From Haloglomus irregulare (GTDB taxonomy: Archaea; Halobacteriota; Halobacteria; Halobacteriales; Haloarculaceae), in the NCBI RefSeq assembly GCF_007421925.1, contig NZ_QMDX01000003.1:200073-264072 (forward strand): a stretch of 64,000 bases of DNA, written 5' to 3'. Positions 1 to 8,620 of this stretch are shown piece after piece. How positions within the stretch are numbered: position 1 is the first letter of the stretch; every line of letters starts with the position of its first letter. The position numbers and the translations under genes were made by a program. The notes below the pieces were generated by a model. That model made no database searches. It saw only the letters and a list, made by a program, of their open reading frames with translations, and had not been told where the DNA came from.

Positions 1-104
1 TCATCGGTGCGTTCGATCTGCTCGTCCAGTTCCGCGGCGCGCTCAACCTGTTCGCGGTACGTGTCGAGCCCATCGCGCACGTCCGCGAGCGCGGACAACG
101 CCTC
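1..104 (-). CDS. 3' neighbour of mcrC-like gene, partial (runs off the left edge)
   Basis: Immediately downstream of the McrC-like gene on the minus strand, an open frame runs off the window edge. It reads as an acidic, Ala/Glu-rich helical peptide (ALSALADVRDGLDTYREQVE and onward), which looks like the start of a coiled coil. The frame is offset from mcrC and overlaps its stop codon. A TTG at 98 is the only nearby start codon I see, and no ATG is close. The tight spacing suggests a third gene of the restriction operon. Function is not recognised, and the first codon is uncertain. Confidence 0.4.
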
Positions 105-1443
105 AGAGAATCTCGGAGAGTACGGCTCCGAGTCGCGACTCGATTTCCGAGGCCTGCAGGATCTTGATCTCGCGGTCGGCCTGCTCGTCCACGTTCGCGG
201 TCGGCTCGTCGAGGTCCTGTACGACGAGTACGCCGTTCCAGCCCGTGCCGAAGTAGTCGCCCTCGAAGACCAACTCCTCGTTCACTCGGAGGAAGGCGAG
301 GTACTCCAGCGTCTCCTTGATACCGCGGCGGATGGTGTCGGTTCGGGTGCTGTTCTTCACCTCCGCCACCAGGTACTCGCGCTCGTCGGCGTCCTCGTCA
401 CGGATTTCGAGCACGATGACATCCGGCCGACCGGTGTGGTTCCGGAACGACCGGTCCTGGAAGTAGCCGTTGGCCACGTCGAGTGCGACCTGCTGGACCC
501 GCTCCGTGCGACTCGCCTCGTCGGGTCCGGACTCGGGTTCGGCGAGGAAGGAGAGGTCGCGGTCGGCGGCCGAGTTGTCGTGGTAGAGGACGATCTCCCG
601 GTCGCCGTCGAGTCGGGCGACCTCCTGCCGACCCGATGAGATGGTCTCGAACTGGACCTGTCCGTCCTCCAGCCGTTCGAGCACCGCCACGAACCGGAAC
701 AACACGAACAGTTCGAACAGGGTGTTGTCGTCGTCAGGCGTGACGGCGGTCTCGTCGAGCAGCGACCGGATCTCGGCCTCGTCGCCGTCGAAGACGCGGT
801 CCCGGGTCCGGAGCAGGGCGGCGGCCTCCCGGTAGACCGGCTGCCGGGCGGTCTCGGCCGCCGTCAGCATCCGTTCGGTCGGCTCGTAGCTCTCCGGGTC
901 GCGGATGCGCCGGACGTGGACGTTCCGCTCCATCACGCGGCGCAGGTCCGCGATCAACTGCTCGTCACCCTTCCACGTCTCGCGGACCCACTCGTAGTCG
1001 CCGTTGAGGTACTCCTCGGCCGCTTCGAGGGTCGTGTAGACGACCGAGAGCAGTCGCTTCAGCACGACGTTCTCGGGGATGTCGTAGTCCTCGGAGCGGT
1101 TCTCGCAGACGAACAGTGACCGGTCGTGGGGGTTCCCCGAGTAGCGGCGCTTGGTGGTGGCTGCCCAGTCGATGCGGCCGTCGACGGTCCCGCGTCGGGT
1201 TCGACTGACGCGTTCGGTCTCCGTCCGGACGGCCCGCAGCCGCGAGTCGAGTTCGCGGACGAACTCGACCACCCCTCCCTTCAGCACGAAATGCAGGTCC
1301 AGCAGGGACTCGTACTCAGCGAACCGCTCGTCCAACCCCGCCGGTCTGATCGAACGGGCCACCTCGGACTCGGGGAACCCGCCCTGCATGACGTAGCTCA
1401 GTACGTCCTGTGTGAGTTGGGCGAGTATCTCGTCTCTATCCAT
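103..1443 (-). CDS. McrC-like nuclease subunit (PD-(D/E)XK) of a type IV restriction system
   Basis: Predicted 446-residue nuclease partner of the McrB-like GTPase/ATPase encoded just upstream. McrC-type proteins supply the DNA-cutting activity of modification-dependent restriction. The C-terminal third carries a PD-(D/E)XK-like core: GRPDVIVLE (Asp at about 341) followed by LVAEVKNS (Glu361, Lys363). The N-terminal and middle parts are helical and resemble the DUF2357/McrC-related family. Its start overlaps the 3' end of the mcrB-like gene by 8 nt, so the two are co-transcribed and probably translationally coupled. The family call is inference from motif and context; which modification is recognised cannot be told. 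Confidence 0.7.
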   Translation of the reverse strand: MDRDEILAQLTQDVLSYVMQGGFPESEVARSIRPAGLDERFAEYESLLDLHFVLKGGVVEFVRELDSRLRAVRTETERVSRTRRGTVDGRIDWAATTKRRYSGNPHDRSLFVCENRSEDYDIPENVVLKRLLSVVYTTLEAAEEYLNGDYEWVRETWKGDEQLIADLRRVMERNVHVRRIRDPESYEPTERMLTAAETARQPVYREAAALLRTRDRVFDGDEAEIRSLLDETAVTPDDDNTLFELFVLFRFVAVLERLEDGQVQFETISSGRQEVARLDGDREIVLYHDNSAADRDLSFLAEPESGPDEASRTERVQQVALDVANGYFQDRSFRNHTGRPDVIVLEIRDEDADEREYLVAEVKNSTRTDTIRRGIKETLEYLAFLRVNEELVFEGDYFGTGWNGVLVVQDLDEPTANVDEQADREIKILQASEIESRLGAVLSEIL

Positions 1444-3091
1444 CCGTGCTCAATTCTATCTGTAGCATCTCTCTTGCGGATTCTATTAACCGAATATCAT
1501 CGATTCTGTCTATCTCTGCGACACTCTCGACGATTCGCCTCCGCTTCGGTACGCCCTCCAGTTGCGGGAAGACGTAGCTCAGGACCGCCTCCGTGAGCGC
1601 CCGGTCGAAGGCCGCGTCGCCGGCGTCGGCCGGCTGTGTCCGGACGAACTCCAGCATGTCCTTGACGATGGCCGGCCCGATGGCCCGCTCCTCGGTGGCC
1701 CCGTTGACGGCCCGCCACACGCGACCGACCGAAAGCCGCTCCGGACGGTCCGCTCCGTCGGCCCCCCAGGCTCGGTCGTACTCCACCATGAGCTCCTCCA
1801 GGGCCTCGTCGTCGTCCGGAAGCGTCGGCGCGCCGACGCGAACAAAGGCGAACCGGCGCATGAACGCGTAGCTCATCTCGTACAGGGAGGTCTTGTCGTA
1901 GGAGTTCATCGTCGCGAACAGTCGCCACGACCCCGGAACCGCGTACTCGTGCGGTGCCGGACCGACGGCCGGGTCCACGTCCTCACCCGGAATGATTTCG
2001 ACCTCGGCACCGTCCTTCTCGAACGGCAACTGGACGGCCTGCCCCGACAGCACGGTGAACAGTTGGCCGAACGCCTTGTCGATGTCCGCGCGGTTGATCT
2101 CGTCGACCACGAGCAGCTCGTTCCGGGCAGCATCCGCCGTGGGGAGTCGCTTCAGCACCTGTCCCGGTTTGAACTCCAGCGAGCCACCGGCCTCCTCGCG
2201 GGGCATGTATCCGCCGACCGTGTCGAACGTCGACCAGTCGGCCGTCGCCGTCGTCAGCCGGTAGCCGGTGTACTGCTCGTTTCCCTCCAGCGCCCGGCAG
2301 AGGTTCTCCGCGAGTTCCGTCTTCCCCGTTCCCGGCGGTCCCGTGAACACGATGTGCTTGCCCGACTGCACGGCCGAGACGGTCGCGCTCCGGATGCGCT
2401 TGCGCTCGTCGCTGCCGAAGTAGAGCCCGTCGAACAGTCCGGCGGTATCGAGTTCGAGCTCGCCGCCGAACAGATGCGAGAAGTCGGTCTCATCGACAAT
2501 GCCACGGGCGGTGTCCTCGCCGGTCGCCTCGCGCTGCCGGTACCGGACCGCCGTCAGCGGTGCCTCGTGGAGGAGTTCGAGATACTGCTCCCCGTGGCTG
2601 GGTTCGTTGAACGATCCCATCACCGGGAACCGGTCCCCGGTGGCCTCCTTCGTCCGATCAAGCGTTAGCCGATTACGCAGCAACGCTTCGATATCCGCGT
2701 CGAGTCGGCCGTCCGACTTCTCGGCGACCGTCGCGCTCGATACGTCGTCCACGTCGCCGCGCCAGTAGGTCGCTTCGAGGTCCACGACGAACGGGTACTG
2801 GTTCTCGCTGACCTCGAACTCCGTCCGCCACAGCGGCTCCTCCTTCCGTCGTTTCTCCCCCGCGATTCCGTAGCCGACGATCCCGGAATCCCACCTTCCT
2901 CCCTCGGTGTCCTTGCCGGTCGAGTGGAAGAGGACGATGTCGCCTTCGTCCAGTCGGTCCCACCCCGTCTCGTTGTCCGGTGTGAACCCCCAGATGCCGG
3001 TGTTGAGCGTCGTGACCCAGTGGTCCGGCGGCCCGGTCGCCTTGTAGATCGTCACCGAGTCGTCGAAATCGTCCAACGTCGACGCGGTCAT
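1436..3091 (-). CDS. McrB-like AAA+ GTPase/ATPase with N-terminal EVE-like domain
   Basis: A 551-residue protein with an EVE/YTH-like N-terminal module at about residues 10-115 (HWVTTLNTGIWGF, then EGDIVLFHSTG), followed by an AAA+ motor. Walker A is GPPGTGKT at 251-258. The McrB-type Walker B/sensor block LLVVDEINRADIDKAF lies around 326-341, and LFATMNSYD further on is the usual sensor-1 region. EVE domains bind modified bases in known proteins, so the likely role is sensing modified DNA and driving the McrC-like nuclease. It is first in the operon. The start is ATG at 3091, with another gene starting divergently at 3178. Confidence 0.8.
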   Translation of the reverse strand: MTASTLDDFDDSVTIYKATGPPDHWVTTLNTGIWGFTPDNETGWDRLDEGDIVLFHSTGKDTEGGRWDSGIVGYGIAGEKRRKEEPLWRTEFEVSENQYPFVVDLEATYWRGDVDDVSSATVAEKSDGRLDADIEALLRNRLTLDRTKEATGDRFPVMGSFNEPSHGEQYLELLHEAPLTAVRYRQREATGEDTARGIVDETDFSHLFGGELELDTAGLFDGLYFGSDERKRIRSATVSAVQSGKHIVFTGPPGTGKTELAENLCRALEGNEQYTGYRLTTATADWSTFDTVGGYMPREEAGGSLEFKPGQVLKRLPTADAARNELLVVDEINRADIDKAFGQLFTVLSGQAVQLPFEKDGAEVEIIPGEDVDPAVGPAPHEYAVPGSWRLFATMNSYDKTSLYEMSYAFMRRFAFVRVGAPTLPDDDEALEELMVEYDRAWGADGADRPERLSVGRVWRAVNGATEERAIGPAIVKDMLEFVRTQPADAGDAAFDRALTEAVLSYVFPQLEGVPKRRRIVESVAEIDRIDDIRLIESAREMLQIELSTDG

Positions 3092-3177
3092 CGTCCCCCA
3101 TCGTGGGCGTCCGCCGCTTAGGTCTTGCCCGCCCCCGACGAACCCCCATCAGCGAAGCCGACCAACCCGAACGCGAG

Positions 3178-3432
3178 ATGGCACGTTCCGAGCCGGCCGA
3201 CGAGCCCGAGGAAGGTGTCGAGTCCGTCCACGGGGAGGACGGCCGGATCACCGCCCGCGACATCGAGACCGGCGTGGCCTCCTACGACGAGACGAAGGCC
3301 GAGGCCCTCGCGATGCTGGCGGCGGCGCTGGAACTCCACGCGGGCGGTGGCGAACCGGTCGACGAGGAGGACCTGCGCGAGTTCGGCCTGGACCCGGACG
3401 CGGACGAGGACCCCCCGGAGTTCATGGAGTAA
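3178..3432 (+). CDS. hicB: HicB-family antitoxin
   Basis: An 84-residue acidic protein matching the compact haloarchaeal HicB antitoxins. It has a short beta core followed by the signature IETGVASYDETKAEALAMLA and an acidic tail ending DPPEFME. HicB neutralises the HicA mRNA interferase and usually autorepresses the pair. The start at 3178 (MARSEP) is chosen over an upstream ATG at 3103 because residues before it do not resemble the family. It sits one nucleotide ahead of a HicA-like frame that looks shortened, so this antitoxin may be left without a working toxin. Confidence 0.7.
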   Translation: MARSEPADEPEEGVESVHGEDGRITARDIETGVASYDETKAEALAMLAAALELHAGGGEPVDEEDLREFGLDPDADEDPPEFME

Positions 3433-3433
3433 C

Positions 3434-3676
3434 GTGGCCCGGACATCGTTCTCCGGCCGCGAGATCGCGAGCGTCCCGCGGAGCCACGGGTTCCGCCCGG
3501 TTGACCGGACCGGCAGTCACCTGAAGCTCCGCTCCGAGCCCCCCGAGACCGACGAGGTACGGATCGTCTCCGTGCCGATGGTGCCGGCTGGCTCTCCATC
3601 CGTATATACCCCACAGTACGTCCATAGCGGGCGCCCACACCCAGCAGAGTTACAAGCACGCCGGCCGTTCGCATGA
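3434..3676 (+). pseudogene. hicA: HicA-family toxin, C-terminally replaced/truncated
   Basis: A GTG-started 80-residue frame right after hicB. The N-terminal half is HicA-like: VARTSFSGREI, then HGFRPVDRTGSHLKLRSEPP with the family's GSH (catalytic His), then ETDEVRIVSVPM. From VPM onward the usual HicA second half (the conserved His-Asp turn and C-terminal helix) is missing and is replaced by unrelated residues ending QARRPFA. I looked in the other frames after position 3580 and did not find the missing part, so this is a truncation or replacement rather than a simple frameshift. A Pro in ASVPRSHGF, where Leu is usual, also hints at decay. Confidence 0.6.
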
Positions 3677-3769
3677 CACAATGAGAGTCGGGGAGCCGTC
3701 GAATGTGAGGCCCCGTGTGGACGGACAAGACAGTTACCGGAACCGTCGTCATCCCTCCGCGAGGTCCCC

Positions 3770-4735
3770 ATGAGCGAGTCACCCTCCACCGCGGACGCGG
3801 CTGCGGCCGCCGAACCCACCGTCGAGGCGGCCGGCGAGACGGCCCGCACGGTCATCGACAACGTCGAGCAGGTGATCGTCGGCAACCACGAGGCCATCGA
3901 GCATCTGGTCTGTGCGATGCTGGGCCGGGGGCACGTCCTGCTGGAGGACGTCCCCGGCGTCGGGAAGACGATGCTGGCCCGGTCCATCGCCCGGTCGTTC
4001 GAGTGCGAGTTCAAGCGGGTCCAGTTCACGCCGGACCTGCTGCCGACCGACATTACCGGCGTCAACGTCTACAACCAGCAGACCGGGGAGTTCGAGTTCC
4101 GGTCCGGGCCCGTCTTCGCGAACGTCGTGCTGGGCGACGAGATCAACCGCGCGCCGCCGAAGACCCAGTCCGCGCTGCTGGAGGCGATGGAGGAGGAGCA
4201 GGTGACCGTCGACGGGGAGTCGTACCCGGTCCCCTCGCCGTTCACGGTGGTCGCGACGCAGAACAGCGTCGAGCGCGACCGGACCTACGACCTGCCCGCC
4301 GCCGAACTGGACCGGTTCATGGTCCAGCTGTCGCTTGGCTACCCGGACGAGGCCGACGAGGCGGACCTGCTGGGGCGGGTCGTCGGCGACCACCCCATCG
4401 AGGAGCTCGACCCGGTCGCCACCACCGCGGACCTGCGGGCGGCCCGCGAGGCCACGGGCGAGGTGACGGTGGAGGCGCCGCTCCGGGAGTACGTCACCCG
4501 GCTGGCGCGATACACCCGGGAGCACGCCCAGCTGGGGGTGAGCCCGCGGGGGGCCATCGCCCTGCTCCGGGGTGCCCAGGCTCGTGCCGTCCTCGACGGT
4601 CGTGACTACGCCATCCCGGACGACGTGCAGGCGGAGGCGGAGGTCGTCATGGCCCATCGGATCCGCCGGAGCGCGGGCGAGGGAACGGGGGCGGAGCTCG
4701 TCGCCGAGGCACTCGACGCGGTCGCCGTGGAGTAG
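3770..4735 (+). CDS. MoxR-family AAA+ ATPase
   Basis: A 321-residue MoxR AAA+ ATPase, a chaperone-like motor thought to help assemble or activate partner proteins carrying DUF58/VWA domains. Walker A is EDVPGVGKTMLARS and Walker B is VLGDEINRAPPKTQ, followed by the VVATQNS sensor-1 region and the lid domain with SPRGAIALLR. It is the first gene of a three-gene unit. The DUF58 gene starts at the base after its stop codon, so the two are translationally coupled. The ATG at 3770 gives a full-length family member. Confidence 0.93.
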   Translation: MSESPSTADAAAAAEPTVEAAGETARTVIDNVEQVIVGNHEAIEHLVCAMLGRGHVLLEDVPGVGKTMLARSIARSFECEFKRVQFTPDLLPTDITGVNVYNQQTGEFEFRSGPVFANVVLGDEINRAPPKTQSALLEAMEEEQVTVDGESYPVPSPFTVVATQNSVERDRTYDLPAAELDRFMVQLSLGYPDEADEADLLGRVVGDHPIEELDPVATTADLRAAREATGEVTVEAPLREYVTRLARYTREHAQLGVSPRGAIALLRGAQARAVLDGRDYAIPDDVQAEAEVVMAHRIRRSAGEGTGAELVAEALDAVAVE

Positions 4736-5809
4736 ATGCGCCCGACACGACGCGGTCTCGCCGCCCTAGCCGTCGCCGTCGTCGCCCTGGTCGTCGGCGC
4801 CCGGTTCGGCATCGTCGGGCTGAACGCCTTCGTCGTCCCGGTCCTCGTCGGCTACGTCGTCGGGGCCACGCAGCTGTACCGCGCCCCGACGCCGACCGTC
4901 GAGCGGTCGACCCCGCCCGCCGGCTTCCCCGGCGAGCGCCGGACCGTCACCGTCGAGGTCGAGTCGACGGTCCAGTTCGACCTCGAGGAGACGGTGCCCG
5001 ACCGGCTCCGGGTCGCGGGGGCCACCGTCCTCGGGCCGAACGGCCGCGAGCGCCCGGACGCAGGGACGGTGACCGACGGCCAGGTCGGCGTCTCGCTGCC
5101 CGGCGACGCGACGGTGCGGCTGGACTGCGAACTCGTCGGCCGCGGCGTCCACGACCTGGGGCCGGCGACGGCCCGACTGCGGGATTCGCTGGGACTGCTG
5201 ACGAGCGAGCGGACGCTGCCCGGCACCGGCTCCGTCGTCGTCTACCCCGACGTGGTCGGGCTGGCCGACGCCGGCCCGCTGACCGGGCTGGTCGAGAGGG
5301 CGACCGCCGACGACCGGGCCGCCTTCGACGAACTCCGGGAGTACGTCCCCGGCGACCCGCTGCGCGACGTGAACTGGAAGGCCTCGGCCAAGGAGATGGA
5401 CGGCGACCTCGTGGTCACGGAGTACGCCGCGGCCGACGAGGGCGGCATCACCGTCGCCGGCGAGGCCGGCCCGGGGTACGTCGACGAGATGGCCGACGCC
5501 GTCGGCTCCATCGCCACCTACCTGCTGGACGCGGACCTCATCATCGGCGTCCGGGTGCCGGGCGGCGAGGTCGAGGCGGACCGCGGGGAGACCGCCCGCA
5601 ACCGGGTGCTGGAACTCCTCGCGCGGACGGGCGGCGGCGCCGTCGACGGTGACGCCGCGGTGCTGGTCCGGGCCGGCCCCGACGGGACCACGGTCACCGT
5701 CGACGGCCGGACGGTCCCGTTCGAGCGCCTCGCCGGCGAGCCGACGGCGGCGACGACCGAGGAGCCCGAGCAGGGGCTCGCCGACCGGGTCCGGGGGGTG
5801 ATGTCGTGA
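4736..5809 (+). CDS. DUF58 domain protein (MoxR partner)
   Basis: A 357-residue protein with two N-terminal membrane helices (LAALAVAVVALVVGARFGIV, then a second to about residue 45), an extracytoplasmic beta-rich region, and the DUF58 signature FDELREYVPGDPLRDVNWKA around residue 200. DUF58 proteins sit between a MoxR ATPase and a transglutaminase-like membrane protein, exactly as here. The function of this triad is not firmly known; roles in cell-envelope or enzyme assembly are proposed. It overlaps the next gene by 4 nt (ATGTCGTGAG). Confidence 0.9.
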   Translation: MRPTRRGLAALAVAVVALVVGARFGIVGLNAFVVPVLVGYVVGATQLYRAPTPTVERSTPPAGFPGERRTVTVEVESTVQFDLEETVPDRLRVAGATVLGPNGRERPDAGTVTDGQVGVSLPGDATVRLDCELVGRGVHDLGPATARLRDSLGLLTSERTLPGTGSVVVYPDVVGLADAGPLTGLVERATADDRAAFDELREYVPGDPLRDVNWKASAKEMDGDLVVTEYAAADEGGITVAGEAGPGYVDEMADAVGSIATYLLDADLIIGVRVPGGEVEADRGETARNRVLELLARTGGGAVDGDAAVLVRAGPDGTTVTVDGRTVPFERLAGEPTAATTEEPEQGLADRVRGVMS

Positions 5810-8076
5810 GCGCCCCGACCGCCGACGCGACGGGCGGCACGGCCGCCGACGGCGACCGCCGGTTCGGCCGCGTCCGGGCGTCGGTCGACCCCGTCCGCCT
5901 GCTCGCGCTCGCCGGCGTGGCGGGGCTGCTCGGCACCTTCCTGTCCGTGCTCTACCGCGTCTCCGACGTGGCCGGCGACGTCTCGACGTTCCTGCTGGTG
6001 GCCGTCGGGACGCTGGTCGTGGCCACGGTCGTCGCGCGGCTGGTGCCCGAGCGGGTCGCGTTCGGGCTCGCGGCGCTCCTGCTCGCGGCCGGGGCGTACG
6101 TCTATCTGGCCCAGCTCCCGCGCAGCGTCGCCGCCGAGGAGACGCTGGTACTGTTCCTGAACGACGGCATCGAGCTCCTGACCGGGCTCTCCGTGCTCCG
6201 TATCGTCAACGCCGGACTGTGGGCGCTGGCCGCGACGCCCGCGCCGACGTTCGTGGCGTGGTATCTCGCCCTGCGTCGGCGCTACGTCGGCGCCGTCATC
6301 GTCGGCGGCGCGATGCTGACACTGTTCGTCCTCACGAGCGATGCGGGCGGGGCGCTCGCGCTGCTGGGCGTGGTCGCAGCCGCCGGTGCCATCGGCTTCG
6401 GCGACGTCGAGCGGCGGGGTGGCGACCTCGCGACCGCCGAGACGGTGGCGGTCGTGCTGGCGGCGATGGTGACCGTCGCGCTGTTCATCAGCGTCGTGCC
6501 GACGGGCGGCGCGGACCCGCTCGACGTCGGTATCGGGACCGACGAGTCCACCGTCGAGTCCAGCCTCACGAACGCCGGCGACAGCGTCGAGATCCTCGGC
6601 TCCATCCGGCTCTCCCCGAAGGCCCGGTTCACCGTCACCAGCACGGAGGCCAGCTACTGGCGCGTCGGCTCCTACGACCGCTACACCGGGAGCGGCTGGA
6701 TTCGGACCGGCGCGGACAGACCGTACGACGAACAGCTCCGCGGCCCGGCCGGCGAGAGCCGGACCGTCCAGCAGCGCTACACCGTCGAGTCGGAGCTGAC
6801 CGTGCTGCCGGCGGCCTGGAAGGCGACGGCGGTCTCCGAGTCGCCCGTCGGCCTGTTCGAGCAGCCCGGCGGCGGGCTCGGGCCGGACGGGGAGCTGCAG
6901 CCCGGCGACACGTACGCCGTCGAGTCCGAGCGCCCGGTCGCCAGCGCCCAGGACCTCCGGACGGCCGGGACGGACTACCCCGACCGCATCGTCGACCGGT
7001 ACACCGGGCTCCCGGACTCGACGCCGGACCGGGTCGGCGAGCGGACCGCCCGCATCACCGCCAACGCCGACAACCCGTACGACCGGGCCCGGGTCATCGA
7101 GCGATGGCTGGAGAACAACCGCGAGTACTCGCTCGAGGTCGACCGCCCGCGCGGCAACATCGCCGACGCGTTCCTGTTCGAGATGGAACGTGGCTACTGC
7201 ACCTACTACGCGACGACGATGGTGACGATGCTCCGGAGCCAGGGGGTGCCGGCGCGGCTGGCGGTCGGCTACACGCCCGGCCAGCAGGTCGAGGACGACA
7301 GCTGGGTCGTCCGCGGGCTGGACTCGCACGCCTGGGTCGAGGTCTACTTCCCGGACCAGGGTTGGATCCGGTTCGACCCGACGCCCGCCGGCCCCCGCGA
7401 GGCGGCCGAGCGCCAGCGCGTCCAGCAGGCCCGCCAGTCCGGTGGGACCGGCGTCGACACCGACGAGACGCGCAACCGGACCTTCACCGCGACGCCGTCA
7501 CCGACGCCGACGACGCCGACGGCCGACGGCTCGGGCCCGAACGCCGGCACCACCCCGACGGCCACCCCGACGACGCCAGCGGGCAACGGGACCGACGCCG
7601 GCACCGTGACGAGTGGCGCCCTGGGTCCCAACGGGCCCGACATCGCCTCGCCCGGCGGCGGCGGGAGCGACGAGGACGGCGGCATCCCGCAGCCGACTCG
7701 CGAGCAGACCGTGCTGGGGCTGGTGGTGCTCGCCGGCGTCGCCGCCGGCGTCCACCGCTCGGGCGCGGGTTCGCGGCTCTACCGCGAGTTCCGCCTCCGC
7801 TACCAGCCCCGGACTGACGACCCCGCGGTCGACGTGGCCCGTGCCTTCGACCGTCTGGAGTTCCTCGCCGAGAAGGCCGGCGCGCCCCGCCGTCCGGGCG
7901 AGACCGCACGCGAGTTCGCGGCCCGCGTCGGCGGTGACGGCCCGGACGAGCGGGCTCGCAGACTGGCGACGCTCCACGAGCGGGCCCGCTACGGCGGCGG
8001 TGTCGCCGCAGAGGAGGCCACCGAGGCGGTCGAGCTGGCCGACGGTCTCGTCGCCGACCGCCCGCGCATCGACTGA
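5806..8076 (+). CDS. TgpA-type transglutaminase-like membrane protein (DUF3488/DUF4129)
   Basis: A 756-residue multi-domain membrane protein. Residues 30-235 hold about six or seven membrane helices. A central extracellular domain follows, then a transglutaminase-like core with the full triad: Cys465 (ERGYCTYYATT), His508 (LDSHAWVEVYF) and Asp524 (WIRFDPTP). Next come a Thr/Pro/Gly-rich linker (570-640), another membrane helix, and a C-terminal DUF4129-like cytoplasmic tail (PGETAREFAARV). Triad and architecture match TgpA-type proteins that act with MoxR and DUF58 partners. The start is taken as GTG at 5806, overlapping the DUF58 stop. Confidence 0.9.
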   Translation: MSAPTADATGGTAADGDRRFGRVRASVDPVRLLALAGVAGLLGTFLSVLYRVSDVAGDVSTFLLVAVGTLVVATVVARLVPERVAFGLAALLLAAGAYVYLAQLPRSVAAEETLVLFLNDGIELLTGLSVLRIVNAGLWALAATPAPTFVAWYLALRRRYVGAVIVGGAMLTLFVLTSDAGGALALLGVVAAAGAIGFGDVERRGGDLATAETVAVVLAAMVTVALFISVVPTGGADPLDVGIGTDESTVESSLTNAGDSVEILGSIRLSPKARFTVTSTEASYWRVGSYDRYTGSGWIRTGADRPYDEQLRGPAGESRTVQQRYTVESELTVLPAAWKATAVSESPVGLFEQPGGGLGPDGELQPGDTYAVESERPVASAQDLRTAGTDYPDRIVDRYTGLPDSTPDRVGERTARITANADNPYDRARVIERWLENNREYSLEVDRPRGNIADAFLFEMERGYCTYYATTMVTMLRSQGVPARLAVGYTPGQQVEDDSWVVRGLDSHAWVEVYFPDQGWIRFDPTPAGPREAAERQRVQQARQSGGTGVDTDETRNRTFTATPSPTPTTPTADGSGPNAGTTPTATPTTPAGNGTDAGTVTSGALGPNGPDIASPGGGGSDEDGGIPQPTREQTVLGLVVLAGVAAGVHRSGAGSRLYREFRLRYQPRTDDPAVDVARAFDRLEFLAEKAGAPRRPGETAREFAARVGGDGPDERARRLATLHERARYGGGVAAEEATEAVELADGLVADRPRID

Positions 8077-8164
8077 GTCACGCGTCGCCCCCGGCCCGAC
8101 ACCCGCACCCGCCCGGGCTGGACCCCCGACAGCGACCGGCTAACGCCCGCTCACCGCCGCTTAG

Positions 8165-8518
<354 letters not shown>

Positions 8519-8620
8519 GACCTGACCGCACGTCGAGCGGCCCCGCCGTCTCTTGCTCGCGGCCCATCTCCCGACCAGTCGCACCCCCGACAGACGCCGT
8601 TGCTCCCGCCGGCCGTCCTC

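Noticed and set aside
5518-7329. Large minus-strand open frames opposite the transglutaminase, mutS and other G+C-rich genes
   Set aside because: They mirror real genes in very high G+C DNA where stops are rare; their composition (Arg/Gly/Pro-rich) is not protein-like for a halophile.
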